Part shown: one piece after another, positions 47,574 to 59,690 of the stretch
Numbering within the stretch: position 1 is the stretch's first letter
Layout of the letters: each line of letters starts with the position of its first letter
Origin: Klebsiella variicola
Lineage (GTDB): Bacteria; Pseudomonadota; Gammaproteobacteria; Enterobacterales; Enterobacteriaceae
DNA: 64,000 bases
Reading direction: 5' to 3'
Assembly (NCBI RefSeq): GCF_000828055.2
Contig: NZ_CP010523.2
Coordinates: forward strand, 4,526,001 to 4,590,000
The notes under the pieces: model-generated
The model's database searches: none
Seen by the model: the letters and a program-made list of their open reading frames with translations, nothing else
Told to the model about the DNA's origin: nothing
Program-made: the position numbers and the translations under genes

Positions 47574-47768
47574 ATGTCTGAAGAGACCATCGTCAACTGC
47601 CCGACCTGCGGCAAAAACGTGGTGTGGGGTGAGCAGAGTCCCTTTCGTCCATTCTGCAGCAAGCGCTGTCAGCTGATCGATCTGGGAGAATGGGCCGCAG
47701 AAGAGAAACGCATCCCCAGTGCGGGCGATCTCTCCGACAGCGATGACTGGAGCGAGCAGCAGCCCTGA
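47574..47768 (+). CDS. yacG: DNA gyrase inhibitor YacG, zinc-binding
   Basis: A 64-aa protein with one zinc site formed by C-P-T-C (about residues 9 and 12) and C-S-K-R-C (28 and 32). E. coli YacG binds GyrB and inhibits gyrase. The C-terminal tail is acidic. AAGGAG precedes the ATG. It is the last gene of coaE-zapD-yacG and is followed by a long perfect palindrome. Confidence 0.93.
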   Translation: MSEETIVNCPTCGKNVVWGEQSPFRPFCSKRCQLIDLGEWAAEEKRIPSAGDLSDSDDWSEQQP

Positions 47769-47777
47769 TTTACCGGC

Positions 47778-47807
47778 ACGCTAACCCGATAATTATCGGG
47801 TTAGCGT
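47778..47807. terminator. 30-base perfect palindrome between yacG and mutT
   Basis: A 13-bp stem with an AATT loop is perfectly symmetric, reading ACGCTAACCCGAT then its complement. Plus-strand sequence continues TGTAGCC, so there is no T-run. It lies between convergent genes and is probably a shared terminator. Confidence 0.75.
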
Positions 47808-47820
47808 TGTAGCCTGAGGC

Positions 47821-48213
47821 TCAGCACAGGCCGATAAGTTTGTTGATAACCGGTTCATTCGCCGGGGGGAACGCCTCTGGATCCAGTGTCTGACCCGCCA
47901 TCCACCGTCCCGGTTGCCCTTCTTTACCCCATGGCTCGCCTTGCCAATTTTCCACAAGGAAAAACCACAGCGTTATATGGCGGTCAGGGAACTGATACTC
48001 CAGCTTATCAAATAGCGTTGCAGACCTTACCGTAATTCCAACCTCTTCCTGCAGCTCGCGAATTAGCGCCTGCTCCGGCGTCTCATCAGATTCAATCTTC
48101 CCGCCCGGGAACTCCAGCTTATTCGCCATATGGGCATCAGCGGCGCGCTGGGTAATAAAGATTTCGCCTTGCGGATTGCGAATTATCCCGACGGCGATTT
48201 GCAGTTTTTTCAT
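47821..48213 (-). CDS. mutT: 8-oxo-dGTP diphosphatase MutT
   Basis: MutT hydrolyses 8-oxo-dGTP to prevent A:T to C:G transversions. The Nudix box G-G-K-I-E-S-D-E-T-P-E-Q-A-L-I-R-E-L-Q-E lies near 37-57. Length 130 aa (129 in E. coli). It follows secA in the same direction, after a hairpin. Confidence 0.96.
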   Translation of the reverse strand: MKKLQIAVGIIRNPQGEIFITQRAADAHMANKLEFPGGKIESDETPEQALIRELQEEVGITVRSATLFDKLEYQFPDRHITLWFFLVENWQGEPWGKEGQPGRWMAGQTLDPEAFPPANEPVINKLIGLC

Positions 48214-48224
48214 TGAATCAGCTC

Positions 48225-48262
48225 CATAAAAAAGGCGCAGAACTCTGCGCCTTTGTTTTTTT
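48225..48262 (-). terminator. Hairpin between secA and mutT
   Basis: AAAGGCGCAG (48231-48240) and CTGCGCCTTT (48245-48254) around AACT. On the minus strand the stem is followed by further Ts, so it can terminate secA transcripts, with some read-through to mutT expected. Confidence 0.8.
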
Positions 48263-48270
48263 ATCAGGCC

Positions 48271-50976
48271 TTAGCTCAGACGGCCGTGGCACTGTTTATA
48301 TTTTTTACCGGAACCGCACGGACAGGGATCGTTACGCCCCACTTTACGCTCGCCGGTTTGTGCCGCCAGATCCTCGGCAGCGGCCTCATCATCGCTCTGA
48401 TGGCTGAGCTGCTGCATCTGCGCCAGGCGCTCGGCTTCTTCACGACGCTGTTGCTCCATCGCTTCGACTTCTTCCGGCATACGCACCTGGACTTTGCTCA
48501 GGGTGCTAATCACTTCATACTTCAGTGACTCCAGCATCGCAGCAAACATAGAGAACGATTCGCGCTTGTACTCCTGCTTCGGATCTTTCTGCGCATAGCC
48601 ACGCAGATGGATACCCTGACGCAGATAGTCCATCGCTGCCAGGTGCTCTTTCCACAGGGAGTCCAGGGTCTGCAGCATCACACCTTTCTCAAAGTGACGC
48701 ATCATCTCGGCACCGACCACTTCTTCTTTACGCTGGTAAGTTTCTACCGCGCTCTGCAGAATACGTTCACGCAGGGTCTCTTCATGCAGCTCCGGCTCTT
48801 TATCCAGCCACTCTTTGATCGGCAGCTCGAGGTCGAAGTCGTTTTTCAGACGCTCCTGCAGGCCTTCAATATCCCACATCTCTTCCAGCGACTGCGGCGG
48901 AATATGCGCATCGATAGTCGCTTTAAAGACGTCTTCGCGGATGCTGTTGATGGTTTCGCTGACATCAGACACGTCCAGCAGTTCGTTACGCTGAGTGTAG
49001 ATCGCGCGGCGCTGGTCGTTAGCCACATCATCATATTCCAGCAGCTGCTTACGAATATCGAAGTTACGGCTTTCCACTTTACGCTGAGCGTTGGCGATAG
49101 CCTTAGTTACCCACGGGTGCTCGATGGCTTCACCCGGCTTCATCCCCAGTTTGCGCATCATGCCGGACACACGATCGGAGGCGAAGATACGCATCAGAGC
49201 ATCTTCCATCGACAGGTAGAAGCGAGACGAACCGGCATCACCCTGACGACCCGCACGGCCACGCAGCTGGTTATCGATACGGCGTGATTCATGACGCTCA
49301 GTACCGATAATGTGTAGACCGCCTGCGGCCAGAACCGCATCATGGCGCACCTGCCAGTCCGCTTTGATTTTTTCAATCTGTTCCGGCGTCGGATTTTCCA
49401 GCGCGGCGACTTCCGCCTGCCAGCTACCGCCGAGCATAATATCGGTACCACGACCCGCCATGTTGGTGGCAATGGTCACCGCTGCCGGATAACCCGCCTG
49501 GGCGACGATATCCGCTTCGCTGGCGTGGAACTTGGCGTTCAGTACGTTGTGCTTGATGCCGGCTTTGGTCAGCTCGCGCGAAACTACTTCGGATTTTTCG
49601 ATCGAGATAGTCCCCACCAGCACCGGCTGGCCGGCAGCGGTGCGGGTTTTAATATCTTCGATAATCGCCTGAATTTTTTCCGCTTCGGTCATATAGACCA
49701 GATCCGCCATGTCCTTACGGATCATCGGACGGTTGGTCGGCACGACAACGGTATCCAGCTTATAGATAGAGCTGAATTCGAAGGCTTCGGTATCCGCTGT
49801 ACCGGTCATCCCCGCCAGTTTCTCGTACAGGCGGAAGTAGTTCTGGAAGGTGATAGAGGCCAGCGTCTGGTTCTCGTTCTGGATCTCCACGCCTTCTTTG
49901 GCTTCTACCGCCTGGTGCAGACCATCGGACCAACGGCGGCCTTGCATCGTACGGCCAGTGTGCTCATCGACGATGATAACTTCGCCATCTTTAACGATGT
50001 AGTCAACGTCGCGGGTGAACAACGCATGGGCGCGCAGCGCGGCGGTCACGTGGTGCATCAGCATGATGTTGGTCGGGGAGTACAGCGACTCACCTTCTTC
50101 CATAATGCCTTCCTGCACCAGCAGCTCTTCGATGAGCACCAGACCGCGTTCGGTCAGGTTAACCTGGCGGGCTTTCTCATCAACAGAGAAGTGGCCTTCA
50201 CCGGTAAAGGTATCCGAATCCTCTTTTTCCTGACGGATCAGGTGCGGGATGATTTTGTTTACCTTACGGTACATTTCAGAGCTGTCTTCCGCCGGACCGG
50301 AAATGATCAGCGGGGTACGCGCTTCGTCGATCAGGATGGAGTCCACCTCATCCACCAGCGCATAGTGCAGTTTACGTTGAACGCGCTCTTCCGGGCTGAA
50401 GGCCATGTTGTCGCGCAGATAGTCGAAGCCGTATTCGTTGTTGGTGCCGTAGGTAATATCGGCAGCGTAGGCTTCACGCTTCGCCGGCGCCGGCAGACCG
50501 GACATATTGATGCCCACGCTCATACCAAGGAATTCGAACAGCGGACGGTTGTTTTCGGCGTCACGCTGCGCCAGATAGTCGTTGACGGTCACCACGTGGA
50601 CGCCTTTACCGGTCAGCGCGTTGAGGTACGCCGGCAGGGTCGCGGTCAGCGTTTTACCTTCACCAGTACGCATCTCGGCGATGCAGCGATCGTTAAGCAC
50701 CATACCGCCCAGCAGCTGGACGTCGAAGTGGCGCATGCCGAACACACGCTTACTGGCTTCGCGAACGACGGCAAAGGCTTCCGGGATCAGGTTTTCCAGC
50801 ACTTCGCCTTTTTCCAGGCGCGCGCGGAATTCAGCAGTTTTCGCTTTCAGCTCGTCATCAGAGAGTTTTTCCATCGCCGGTTCCATACCGTTGATGATAT
50901 TGACAACTTTGCGCATACGACGCAGCGTACGGTCGTTACGGCTGCCGAAAACCTTAGTTAACATTTTAATAAGCAT
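48271..50976 (-). CDS. secA: Preprotein translocase ATPase SecA
   Basis: SecA drives unfolded preproteins through SecYEG. Walker [10 protein letters not shown] lies at about 102-110, the DEAD-like [14 protein letters not shown] near 207, and motif G-R-G-T-D-I in the second nucleotide fold. The C-terminal zinc site is [13 protein letters not shown]. Length 901 aa equals E. coli. It lies downstream of secM, whose stalling controls its translation. Confidence 0.98.
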   Translation of the reverse strand: MLIKMLTKVFGSRNDRTLRRMRKVVNIINGMEPAMEKLSDDELKAKTAEFRARLEKGEVLENLIPEAFAVVREASKRVFGMRHFDVQLLGGMVLNDRCIAEMRTGEGKTLTATLPAYLNALTGKGVHVVTVNDYLAQRDAENNRPLFEFLGMSVGINMSGLPAPAKREAYAADITYGTNNEYGFDYLRDNMAFSPEERVQRKLHYALVDEVDSILIDEARTPLIISGPAEDSSEMYRKVNKIIPHLIRQEKEDSDTFTGEGHFSVDEKARQVNLTERGLVLIEELLVQEGIMEEGESLYSPTNIMLMHHVTAALRAHALFTRDVDYIVKDGEVIIVDEHTGRTMQGRRWSDGLHQAVEAKEGVEIQNENQTLASITFQNYFRLYEKLAGMTGTADTEAFEFSSIYKLDTVVVPTNRPMIRKDMADLVYMTEAEKIQAIIEDIKTRTAAGQPVLVGTISIEKSEVVSRELTKAGIKHNVLNAKFHASEADIVAQAGYPAAVTIATNMAGRGTDIMLGGSWQAEVAALENPTPEQIEKIKADWQVRHDAVLAAGGLHIIGTERHESRRIDNQLRGRAGRQGDAGSSRFYLSMEDALMRIFASDRVSGMMRKLGMKPGEAIEHPWVTKAIANAQRKVESRNFDIRKQLLEYDDVANDQRRAIYTQRNELLDVSDVSETINSIREDVFKATIDAHIPPQSLEEMWDIEGLQERLKNDFDLELPIKEWLDKEPELHEETLRERILQSAVETYQRKEEVVGAEMMRHFEKGVMLQTLDSLWKEHLAAMDYLRQGIHLRGYAQKDPKQEYKRESFSMFAAMLESLKYEVISTLSKVQVRMPEEVEAMEQQRREEAERLAQMQQLSHQSDDEAAAEDLAAQTGERKVGRNDPCPCGSGKKYKQCHGRLS

Positions 50977-51038
50977 AATAAAATCTCAAACGCCCCGCGG
51001 TGCGGAGTCACAAAAAATAGGATGGTCCGTGGTTATTT

Positions 51039-51536
51039 TCAGCTGAGACGTTGAGGTCCTGCGCGGATCCCCGCCACCTGGCTAATCCAGGCGCTCACGC
51101 GGAAGGCAGAATATGAGGAAGAGATGTAAGCCACCTGGCGGATCACCACCGGCGGCGTGCTGTCCTGGGTCAGCAGCGCGCTGAGCGTATCAAGCAGCGC
51201 CAGATGTTGGGCCTGCAGCGGGGAAGTTTCTTCCGCCACCGGCAATGCCTGTGGCGCCATCGCGAAGGAGAGATGACGAATAACGGTGCGAATGGCGTGC
51301 TGATGCCAGTAGTCGACGGTAAAGTTCGGCCGACGATTACTCTCCAGCAGCGCCAGCTGAGAGAAGTTAACTTTGCTCGGATTATGGTTGCTGGACGTTG
51401 CCTTCGCCGGCGTCGCAGTTTCGTGGCTGTTGCTAAGCGCGGGCAGGCCGAAGCTGGCCGCGACCATCCCCAACAGGAGATGCGGCCAAAAATACCGTCT
51501 GCCAAACTGTCGCCAGCGCGTCAGCAATCCACTCAC
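51039..51536 (-). CDS. secM: Secretion monitor SecM, ribosome-stalling peptide
   Basis: SecM is an exported peptide whose arrest site stalls the ribosome until pulled by the Sec machinery, exposing the secA ribosome site. Its arrest motif F-x4-W-I-x4-G-I-R-A-G-P is intact ([17 protein letters not shown]) near the C-terminus. The signal segment includes [16 protein letters not shown] 51536 is preferred: it lies 8 bases after AAAGG and gives the E. coli-type V(M)-S-G-x-L-T-R-W start, while ATG 51542 is only 2 bases away. About 165 aa (170 in E. coli). Confidence 0.93.
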   Translation of the reverse strand: MSGLLTRWRQFGRRYFWPHLLLGMVAASFGLPALSNSHETATPAKATSSNHNPSKVNFSQLALLESNRRPNFTVDYWHQHAIRTVIRHLSFAMAPQALPVAEETSPLQAQHLALLDTLSALLTQDSTPPVVIRQVAYISSSYSAFRVSAWISQVAGIRAGPQRLS

Positions 51537-51789
51537 TTTCATTACCTTTCGTTGGTATACCCGTCGTCGTTCAGGCCGCCTCTTAATTAGCGTTTTTTGC
51601 AGGACACCCTGACATCCACGGGGTAAAGCAACCCGGAGAAATAATTTTGCGCTCAAATACTAACATTATTACCGCGCTGAGGCAGCATGAATGAAGGCGA
51701 TTGCCCGGGGAAAACGCTTAATAAAACAGCGAACGCGCGCTAATTATTGCCCGACAATCACTGCGAAAAATAACTGGAAGGGGTTATAA
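51537..51789. other. Intergenic region lpxC/secM
   Basis: With the lpxC terminator this gap is 323 bases. It contains the secM leader and presumably a secM-secA promoter; no strong -35/-10 pair stands out. The secM frame is open to 51656 but that part is not conserved. Confidence 0.5.
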
Positions 51790-51839
51790 AAGAAAAACGA
51801 CTGGTTCCCTGGTCGGAGAGAGTACCAGGTTACCAGTCG
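51790..51839 (-). terminator. Rho-independent terminator of lpxC
   Basis: CGACTGGT (51798-51805) pairs with ACCAGTCG (51832-51839), with inner CCTGGT/ACCAGG. On the minus strand the stem is followed by TTTTTCTTTTATA. It closes the division cluster before secM. Confidence 0.85.
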
Positions 51840-51859
51840 AATTTACTGAATGGTCAGGC

Positions 51860-52798
<939 letters not shown>

Positions 52799-52877
52799 CT
52801 ATCCAACCGAAGTGTACACCACTATCGGGAGGCCAGTTTAGCACAAAGAGCGCAGATGCCCAACTTCCAGTCGATTC

Positions 52878-54029
52878 TTAATCGGCTTGCTTACGCAGGA
52901 AGGCTGGGATATCCAGATAATCCGGCTCTTTCGCGGTTTGCGGCGTATTGTCGTTCACCACTTTTGCTGCCGGCTTCTGCTCTTGCGTCAGCGGCGACAT
53001 ACCGTGCTGCTGGTAGCGATCCATCACCGGCTGCTGAACCTGTTTGTTGGTCACCAGGGTAATTTCCGGACGCTTGTCCATGCCGATACCAGTCGCCACC
53101 ACGGTCACGCGCAGCTCGTCGTTCATATCCGGGTCCAGAGAAGTACCGATAACCACGGTCGCGTTATCCGACGCAAAGGCACGGATGGTGTTACCCACGG
53201 TTTCGAACTCATCCAGACGCAGGTCGAAGCCCGCAGTAATGTTAACCAGTACGCCGCGCGCGCCGGACAGGTCGATATCTTCCAGCAGCGGAGAAGAGAT
53301 AGCCATTTCAGCCGCTTCTTCCGCACGGTCTTCACCACTCGCCACGCCGGAGCCCATCATCGCGTAGCCCATTTCTGACATCACGGTACGGACGTCCGCG
53401 AAGTCGACGTTCATCAGGCCCGGACGCGTAATCAGTTCGGCGATACCCTGCACCGCGCCTTTCAGTACATCGTTTGCCGCGCCGAACGCGTCGAGCAGAG
53501 AAATACCACGGCCGAGTACTTTCAGCAGCTTGTCGTTCGGGATGGTGATCAGTGAGTCAACGTGCTTGGACAGCTCGGTGATCCCCTGCTCAGCAAACGC
53601 CATGCGCTTCTTGCCTTCGAAATTAAACGGCTTCGTGACCACCGCAACGGTGAGGATACCCAGATCCTTCGCCACTTCCGCAACCACTGGCGCCGCACCG
53701 GTACCGGTACCGCCGCCCATACCTGCCGCGATGAACACCATGTCTGCGCCATCAAGGGCCGCACGCAGCGCTTCGCGGTCTTCGTCCGCCGCATTGCGGC
53801 CGACTTCCGGGTTCGCGCCCGCACCCAGACCTTTGGTAATACCGCTACCGATCTGGATAGTCTGGCCAACAGCCGTTTTACGCAGCGCCTGCGCATCGGT
53901 GTTCACCGCGAAGAATTCAACACCCTCAATGCGCTCGCGCACCATGTGTTCAACGGCGTTACCGCCGCCGCCACCGACGCCGATGACTTTAATCACCGCG
54001 TCGTTGGTCAGTTCCATAGGTTCAAACAT
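52878..54029 (-). CDS. ftsZ: Cell division GTPase FtsZ
   Basis: FtsZ polymerises into the Z-ring. The tubulin signature G-G-G-T-G-T-G near 105, the T7 loop N-V-D-F-A-D near 207, and the C-terminal conserved peptide [14 protein letters not shown] are present. Length 383 aa equals E. coli. ftsA lies 62 bases upstream. ZapD, which binds its tail, is encoded at 46.8 kb. Confidence 0.98.
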   Translation of the reverse strand: MFEPMELTNDAVIKVIGVGGGGGNAVEHMVRERIEGVEFFAVNTDAQALRKTAVGQTIQIGSGITKGLGAGANPEVGRNAADEDREALRAALDGADMVFIAAGMGGGTGTGAAPVVAEVAKDLGILTVAVVTKPFNFEGKKRMAFAEQGITELSKHVDSLITIPNDKLLKVLGRGISLLDAFGAANDVLKGAVQGIAELITRPGLMNVDFADVRTVMSEMGYAMMGSGVASGEDRAEEAAEMAISSPLLEDIDLSGARGVLVNITAGFDLRLDEFETVGNTIRAFASDNATVVIGTSLDPDMNDELRVTVVATGIGMDKRPEITLVTNKQVQQPVMDRYQQHGMSPLTQEQKPAAKVVNDNTPQTAKEPDYLDIPAFLRKQAD

Positions 54030-54091
54030 AGTTTCTCTCCGTCTTGTGCCTGTCGCCTGAGAACGCTAATTGTCTGCGTTCTCTTAAAAAA

Positions 54092-55354
54092 TTAAAACTC
54101 TTTTCGCAGCCAGCTGTTGAGTCGTTTAATCCACGAGCCCACTGACGCCGTCACGCGTTTTTCGACTTCCGCTTCACCACTCAAATGTGACTCTTTGCCG
54201 TAGTGCAGCAGCCCAACCGCCGTCGAATAATACGGCTCCTGGGCGTAATCCGTTAAACCAGTAATGTTCAGCGGCGCGCCAATACGCACCTGGGTATGGA
54301 ATACCCGCTGCGCGCAGGCCGCCAGGCCTTCAATTTGCGCCGCGCCGCCGGTTAACACAATCCCTGCCGCCAGATGATGTTTGACACCCTGCTGGCGAAG
54401 CTGTTCCTGCAGCTGCAGGATCTCTTCGTTGACCAGATTAAGCAGCTCGGTATAGCGCGGTTCGATCACCTCTGCCAGCGTCTGACGCTGCAGGCTGCGC
54501 GGCGGACGTCCGCCTACGCTCGGGACTTCGACGTTTTCGTCTTTACCGACGATGGAACCTAATGCGCAACCGTGACGAACCTTAATCGCTTCGGCATCGC
54601 TCGGCGGCGTACCAAAGGCATAGGCGATATCGCTGGTCACCACGTTCCCGGCGTACGGGATCACTTTGGTGTGACGCAATGCGCCGCCGGTGTAGACGGC
54701 GATATCCATTGTACCACCGCCGATGTCCACGACGCAGACGCCCAGCTCACGTTCATCTTCTGTTAATACCGAATAACTGGCCGCTAACCCGGCGAAAATA
54801 AGTTGGTCAACTTTCAGACCGCAACGTTCCACCGCTTTAACAATGTTTTTCGCCATATCGTTATGGCAGGTAATCAGATGCACCTTCGCCTGCATACGCA
54901 CGCCGGACAGCCCTACCGGGTTTTTAATCCCTTCCTGGTAGTCGATGGCATATTCCTGCGGAATCACGTGCAGGACGCGATGTTCATCGCGGACGCGAAC
55001 CGACTTCGCGGTGTGGACCACGTTCTCAACGTCATCCAGCGTCACTTCTTCTTCCGAAATCGGTACCATCCCGATTTCATTCTGACAGCTTATATGTTTA
55101 CCCGAAAGTGCCAAATAAACTGATGAAATCTGGCAATCCGCCATCAGTTCGGCCTGGTCGATGGCGCGCTGTACGCATTTCACCACCGACTCGAGGTCGT
55201 TCACACCGCCTTTATCCATACCACGTGATGGGCAACTGCCCACGCCGATGATATTAATCATGCCGTCGGGCAGAACTTCCCCTACTAAAGCGGCCACCTT
55301 AGCGGTGCCAATCTCCAGTCCAACTACCAGTTTTCTGTCCGTCGCCTTGATCAT
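54092..55354 (-). CDS. ftsA: Cell division protein FtsA
   Basis: Actin-like ATPase that tethers FtsZ to the membrane by a C-terminal amphipathic helix (here [13 protein letters not shown]). The phosphate motif [10 protein letters not shown] lies at 13-22 and [10 protein letters not shown] near 208. Length 420 aa equals E. coli. It overlaps ftsQ by 4 bases. Confidence 0.97.
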   Translation of the reverse strand: MIKATDRKLVVGLEIGTAKVAALVGEVLPDGMINIIGVGSCPSRGMDKGGVNDLESVVKCVQRAIDQAELMADCQISSVYLALSGKHISCQNEIGMVPISEEEVTLDDVENVVHTAKSVRVRDEHRVLHVIPQEYAIDYQEGIKNPVGLSGVRMQAKVHLITCHNDMAKNIVKAVERCGLKVDQLIFAGLAASYSVLTEDERELGVCVVDIGGGTMDIAVYTGGALRHTKVIPYAGNVVTSDIAYAFGTPPSDAEAIKVRHGCALGSIVGKDENVEVPSVGGRPPRSLQRQTLAEVIEPRYTELLNLVNEEILQLQEQLRQQGVKHHLAAGIVLTGGAAQIEGLAACAQRVFHTQVRIGAPLNITGLTDYAQEPYYSTAVGLLHYGKESHLSGEAEVEKRVTASVGSWIKRLNSWLRKEF

Positions 55355-56181
55355 TGTTGTTCTGCCTGTGCCTGATTCTGTTGTTGATTAGTTTCCTCTA
55401 CGGGAGCAGGTACCCAGCCCACTGCCGCACCCGAGTCATAACGCAAATCAACGTAGCTAATCCGTTTGCCGTCGGTCTGCGCCTGCTGCTGGAGAACCGG
55501 GTAGAGTTCCATAAAGCGCTGAAGCCGTTTCATGGTATCGCCACGGCCAAGGTTGAGCTTAATGTCATTATTAAGCGTCAACTGCCAGGAGCGACGGGCG
55601 GTCATCGCCGCCACTTTCAACGTGAATTTATCCTTTGCCAGCACCTGCCCCATGTCACGATACCCTTGCAGCACTTCGTTCTCACTGCCTTCCGGGCCGT
55701 ATAACATCGGTAAATTCTGTTTGCTGGTGCGATCCGCCGGTACGCTGAAGGCATTTCCTTCTGCATCCACCATATGTTGATCATTCCAGCGCGCAATCGG
55801 CACATATTCAACCAGATGAATCTTCAATTCATCGGGCCACTGCTTACGGACGCTCGCCTGCTTAATCCACGGCAAGCGTTCAATTTGACTCTGAATAATG
55901 TTCACATCCTGAGTCATGAAAGTACCCGGTGAACCCAACGCCAGAATCGCCTGGCGGATGTCATCATTGCGCGTATAGTGACGCTCGCCGGTCACCACCA
56001 TCTTCGACAGCGGCAAGCGCTGCGCATCTTCCATCCAGCCAAGAACCATCCACCCGCTGACCAGCACGGTAAACAGCACCGCCAGCAGGAAAACGATCCC
56101 TGCCAGCCGCGTTCCATTACTCCGACGCGAAGAAGAAACGTCCTCTTCATGGTTCCGCGTATTCAGCGCAGCCTGCGACAT
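55351..56181 (-). CDS. ftsQ: Cell division protein FtsQ
   Basis: FtsQ is a single-span protein linking early and late division proteins, with a POTRA domain after a membrane helix (about 25-47). The [12 protein letters not shown] segment starts the POTRA. ATG 56181 gives [10 protein letters not shown] as in E. coli, 276 aa; the frame reaching 56214 overlaps ddlB. The C-terminus is Gln-rich. Confidence 0.96.
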   Translation of the reverse strand: MSQAALNTRNHEEDVSSSRRSNGTRLAGIVFLLAVLFTVLVSGWMVLGWMEDAQRLPLSKMVVTGERHYTRNDDIRQAILALGSPGTFMTQDVNIIQSQIERLPWIKQASVRKQWPDELKIHLVEYVPIARWNDQHMVDAEGNAFSVPADRTSKQNLPMLYGPEGSENEVLQGYRDMGQVLAKDKFTLKVAAMTARRSWQLTLNNDIKLNLGRGDTMKRLQRFMELYPVLQQQAQTDGKRISYVDLRYDSGAAVGWVPAPVEETNQQQNQAQAEQQ

Positions 56182-56182
56182 A

Positions 56183-57103
56183 TCACCCCGCCAGGTCCAG
56201 AATTCGTACAACAAGCTGGGAGAAGCTCATTCCTGCCTGACGCGCCGCCATCGGTACAAGGCTATGGCTGGTCATGCCCGGGGAAGTATTTGCTTCCAGC
56301 AGATAAAACTGGCCATCGCTGTCCAGCATCACGTCAATACGGCCCCAGCCTTTACAACCCAGAACATTCCAGGCTTTAAGCACCAGGCTCTGGATGTCTG
56401 ACTCACGCGCGGGATCTTCAAATCCAGGGCAGAAATATTGCGTCTCATCAGACAGATACTTCGCCTCATAATCATAGAAGGTTCCCGCGGCCTGGATACG
56501 TATTGACGGTAAAATTTCTTCACCGACGATGGCGACGGTAAATTCCGGCCCACTAAGCCATTTTTCGACCAAAACTTCATCATCATGCTGAAAAGCCAGC
56601 GCCAATGCACTCGGTAAATCACAGCTTTCGCTGACTTTCGACATCCCGACGCTGGAGCCTTCACGGCTCGGCTTGATGATGACCGGCAGGCCCAGCGCCG
56701 CAATCTGTTGTTCAACGGCAGCAGAAAGTCCTGCAGTAAACTGGGCGCGGGTCAGCGCGACCCACGGCGCGACCGGCAATCCCGCCCCCTGCCACAGCCA
56801 TTTGCTGCGCAGTTTATCCATCGACAGCGCAGAGGCCATCACCCCGCTGCCGGTATAAGGCAACTGGATCAGATCCAGCAGCCCCTGCAATGTGCCATCT
56901 TCCCCGCCGCGGCCATGGAGGGCAATAAACGCTTTCTTAAAGCCCAGATTTTTTAACTGGGTAATATCGATGTCGCGCGGGTCGACCGGATGGGCATCCA
57001 CCCCGCCTTCACGCAGCCCGGCCAGCACCGCGGCGCCTGAATTCAGCGACACTTCACGTTCAGCGGAGGTTCCACCGAAAAGCACCGCGATTTTATCAGC
57101 CAT
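56183..57103 (-). CDS. ddlB: D-alanine--D-alanine ligase B
   Basis: Makes the D-Ala-D-Ala dipeptide for UDP-MurNAc-pentapeptide. ATP-grasp enzyme of 306 aa from ATG 57103. The motifs [17 protein letters not shown] and [10 protein letters not shown] are intact. It overlaps murC by 8 bases. In E. coli promoters for ftsQAZ lie inside this gene. Confidence 0.97.
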   Translation of the reverse strand: MADKIAVLFGGTSAEREVSLNSGAAVLAGLREGGVDAHPVDPRDIDITQLKNLGFKKAFIALHGRGGEDGTLQGLLDLIQLPYTGSGVMASALSMDKLRSKWLWQGAGLPVAPWVALTRAQFTAGLSAAVEQQIAALGLPVIIKPSREGSSVGMSKVSESCDLPSALALAFQHDDEVLVEKWLSGPEFTVAIVGEEILPSIRIQAAGTFYDYEAKYLSDETQYFCPGFEDPARESDIQSLVLKAWNVLGCKGWGRIDVMLDSDGQFYLLEANTSPGMTSHSLVPMAARQAGMSFSQLVVRILDLAG

Positions 57104-58571
57104 GGCGCTCTTCCTCCGTTTTTTGCGGAGCCAGTTTGATTTCAGCCAGGTGACGGGCAATTTTTCCGATATTGCCCGCGCCCTGCACCAGCACTAAATC
57201 GTTACCGGTCAGCACCGACGCCAGCATCTCCGCGGCCTGAGCCGGGTCAGAGACCAGGATTGGGTCAACTTTACCGCGACCGCGGATCGTACGGCACAGT
57301 GAGCGGCTATCGGCGCCCGGGATCGGCGCTTCGCCCGCCGGATAGACATCCAGCATCAGCAGCGCATCGACCTGGGTCAGCACGTTGGCGAAATCGTCAT
57401 ACAGATCGCGGGTACGGGTATAACGGTGCGGCTGGAACAGCATCACCAGATTTTTATCCGGCCAGCCAGCGCGCGCGGCTTTGATGGTGGCGTCCACTTC
57501 CGTCGGGTGGTGGCCGTAGTCATCGATCAGCATCGCGCTGCCCGGCTTGCCGTTGACTTCCGCCAGCGGAAACTCGCCAAGAAAATCAAAGCGGCGTCCG
57601 GTTCCCTGGAAACTTTCCAGCGCGCGCAGGATCGCCTGGTCGTCAATCCCCTCTTCCGTCGCCACGGCCACCGCCGCCGCCGCGTTCAATGCGTTATGGC
57701 GTCCCGGGGCATTGAGCGTGACCTGCAGGATCTCTTTATCCTGACGCACCAGGCGAAAATGGCCTTGAGCCCCAAGCTGACGGTAGTCCTCGACGCGAAC
57801 GTCGGCGTCGTCGCTAAAACCGTAGGTGGTGATCTGCCGGCCGACGCGCGGCAGCAGTTCACGGATCACCGGATCGTCCACGCACATCACCGCGCGTCCG
57901 TAGAACGGCAGGTTGTGCAGGAAGTTAATAAAGGTCTGCTTCAGATTTTCGAAGTCGCCATGGTAGGTATCCATATGGTCGGCTTCGATGTTGGTCACAA
58001 TCGCGACCATCGGCTGCAGATGCAGGAACGACGCATCGCTCTCATCCGCTTCCGCAATCAGATAACGGCTATGGCCGAGACGGGCATGCACGCCCGCTGC
58101 TTTCACCAGCCCGCCGTTGACGAAGGTCGGGTCGAGCCCGGCTTCGGCGTAAATACTGGACACCATCGCGGTGGTAGTGGTTTTGCCGTGAGTTCCGGCA
58201 ATCGCAATCCCGTGGCGGAAGCGCATCAGCTCCGCCAGCATTTCCGCACGGCGGATCACCGGAATGCGCGCTTCGTGTGCGGCAACGATTTCCGGGTTAT
58301 CTGCGGAAATCGCGCTGGAAACGACCACAACGCTGGCATCGCGCACGTTTTCCGGGCGATGGTTGAAATAAATAGTGGCGCCAAGCTGCGACAGCTGCTG
58401 GGTCACCGGATTCGGCGCCAGGTCGGAGCCGCTGATCTGGTAACCTTCATTAGCCAACACTTCGGCAATACCGCCCATACCGGCACCGCCGATGCCGACA
58501 AAGTGAATGTGCCGGACGCGACGCATCTCGGGCACTATGGAACGCAGTTTTGCCAAATCTTGTGTATTCAT
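57096..58571 (-). CDS. murC: UDP-N-acetylmuramate--L-alanine ligase
   Basis: Adds L-Ala to UDP-MurNAc. The P-loop G-T-H-G-K-T-T-T-T lies near 124; the N-terminal nucleotide motif [10 protein letters not shown] near 27 binds UDP. Length 491 aa equals E. coli. It precedes ddlB (8-base overlap) and follows murG by 48 bases. Confidence 0.97.
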   Translation of the reverse strand: MNTQDLAKLRSIVPEMRRVRHIHFVGIGGAGMGGIAEVLANEGYQISGSDLAPNPVTQQLSQLGATIYFNHRPENVRDASVVVVSSAISADNPEIVAAHEARIPVIRRAEMLAELMRFRHGIAIAGTHGKTTTTAMVSSIYAEAGLDPTFVNGGLVKAAGVHARLGHSRYLIAEADESDASFLHLQPMVAIVTNIEADHMDTYHGDFENLKQTFINFLHNLPFYGRAVMCVDDPVIRELLPRVGRQITTYGFSDDADVRVEDYRQLGAQGHFRLVRQDKEILQVTLNAPGRHNALNAAAAVAVATEEGIDDQAILRALESFQGTGRRFDFLGEFPLAEVNGKPGSAMLIDDYGHHPTEVDATIKAARAGWPDKNLVMLFQPHRYTRTRDLYDDFANVLTQVDALLMLDVYPAGEAPIPGADSRSLCRTIRGRGKVDPILVSDPAQAAEMLASVLTGNDLVLVQGAGNIGKIARHLAEIKLAPQKTEEERHG

Positions 58572-58619
58572 TCTTTACGCCATCAACTTCTGTCATTCGG
58601 GCGGTGAAAATCACCGCAA

Positions 58620-59690
58620 TTAGCGCGCCAAAGCTACGGCGCTGACCTCTTCTGCTACTCGCTCGGTAGCGTCCGGAATCGAAGCGCCACGCGCTCGTTC
58701 CGCCATATCCAGCAACGTTTCCCGATCCCAGCTCGCCAGGGTAGAGGCAACCGCCTCTACCGTGAACTCAGGCTGTTCAAGAATTTTCGCCGCGCCGGCT
58801 TTCTCCAGCGGCAGCGCATTCCAGTACTGCTGACGATCTTTGTGCTGGAAGGGTACAAACAGCGCCGGTAAACCTGCAGCCGCGATTTCGCTGACCGTCA
58901 GCGCGCCGGAACGGCAAACCACGACATCAGCCCAGGCATAGGCCGCGGCCATGTCATCAATAAATTCCGTCACTTTATGCTGCGGCTGCCCCGCAGCGGC
59001 ATAGGCCTGTTGCACGGTTTGCTGACCGCCTTTGCCGCTCTGATGCCAGATGGTCACCGCATCACCGAGCTTCGCCGCCACCTGCGGCATAGTCTGGTTC
59101 AGGACGCGCGCGCCCTGAGAGCCACCGACCACCAGCACGCGAATCGGTCCATGACGCCCCACCAGACGCTGACCCGGCAGCGGCAGCGCCAGTACATCGG
59201 TACGCACCGGGTTCCCGACCACGTCCGCATGCGGGAACGCGCCGGGAAACGCCTGCATCACTTTCTTCGCAATCTTCGCCAGCCATTTGTTAGTCAGACC
59301 GGCAATACCGTTTTGTTCGTGGAGGACCACCGGGATCCCCAACGACCACGCCGCCAGACCGCCAGGCCCGGAGACATAGCCGCCCATGCCCAGCACCACA
59401 TCCGGCTGGAAACGCTTCATGATCGCTCGCGCCTGACGCCAGGCGTTGAAGATACGCACCGGCGCCAACAGTTGCGCTTTTATCCCTTTACCACGCAGGC
59501 CAGAGATACGGATAAAATCAATCTCGATGCCGTTTTTCGGCACTAAATCCGCTTCCATACGATCGGCGGTACCCAGCCAGCGAACCTGCCAGCCCTGGTC
59601 CATTAAATGGTGCGCGACCGCCAGCCCCGGGAACACATGCCCGCCGGTACCGCCCGCCATCACCATCAACCGCTTTTCCTGACCGCTCAT
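58620..59690 (-). CDS. murG: Undecaprenyl-PP-MurNAc-pentapeptide GlcNAc transferase
   Basis: MurG makes lipid II from lipid I at the inner membrane face. The glycine-rich G-G-T-G-G-H-V-F-P near 14, the second G-G-S-Q-G-A near 191, and the UDP-GlcNAc motif with H-K-D-R-Q-Q near 287 are seen. 356 aa. It overlaps ftsW by 4 bases. Confidence 0.97.
   Translation of the reverse strand: MSGQEKRLMVMAGGTGGHVFPGLAVAHHLMDQGWQVRWLGTADRMEADLVPKNGIEIDFIRISGLRGKGIKAQLLAPVRIFNAWRQARAIMKRFQPDVVLGMGGYVSGPGGLAAWSLGIPVVLHEQNGIAGLTNKWLAKIAKKVMQAFPGAFPHADVVGNPVRTDVLALPLPGQRLVGRHGPIRVLVVGGSQGARVLNQTMPQVAAKLGDAVTIWHQSGKGGQQTVQQAYAAAGQPQHKVTEFIDDMAAAYAWADVVVCRSGALTVSEIAAAGLPALFVPFQHKDRQQYWNALPLEKAGAAKILEQPEFTVEAVASTLASWDRETLLDMAERARGASIPDATERVAEEVSAVALAR

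Noticed and set aside
49342-50961. 539-codon open frame on the plus strand
   Set aside because: Antisense to secA, His/Phe/Arg-rich shadow; no ribosome site.
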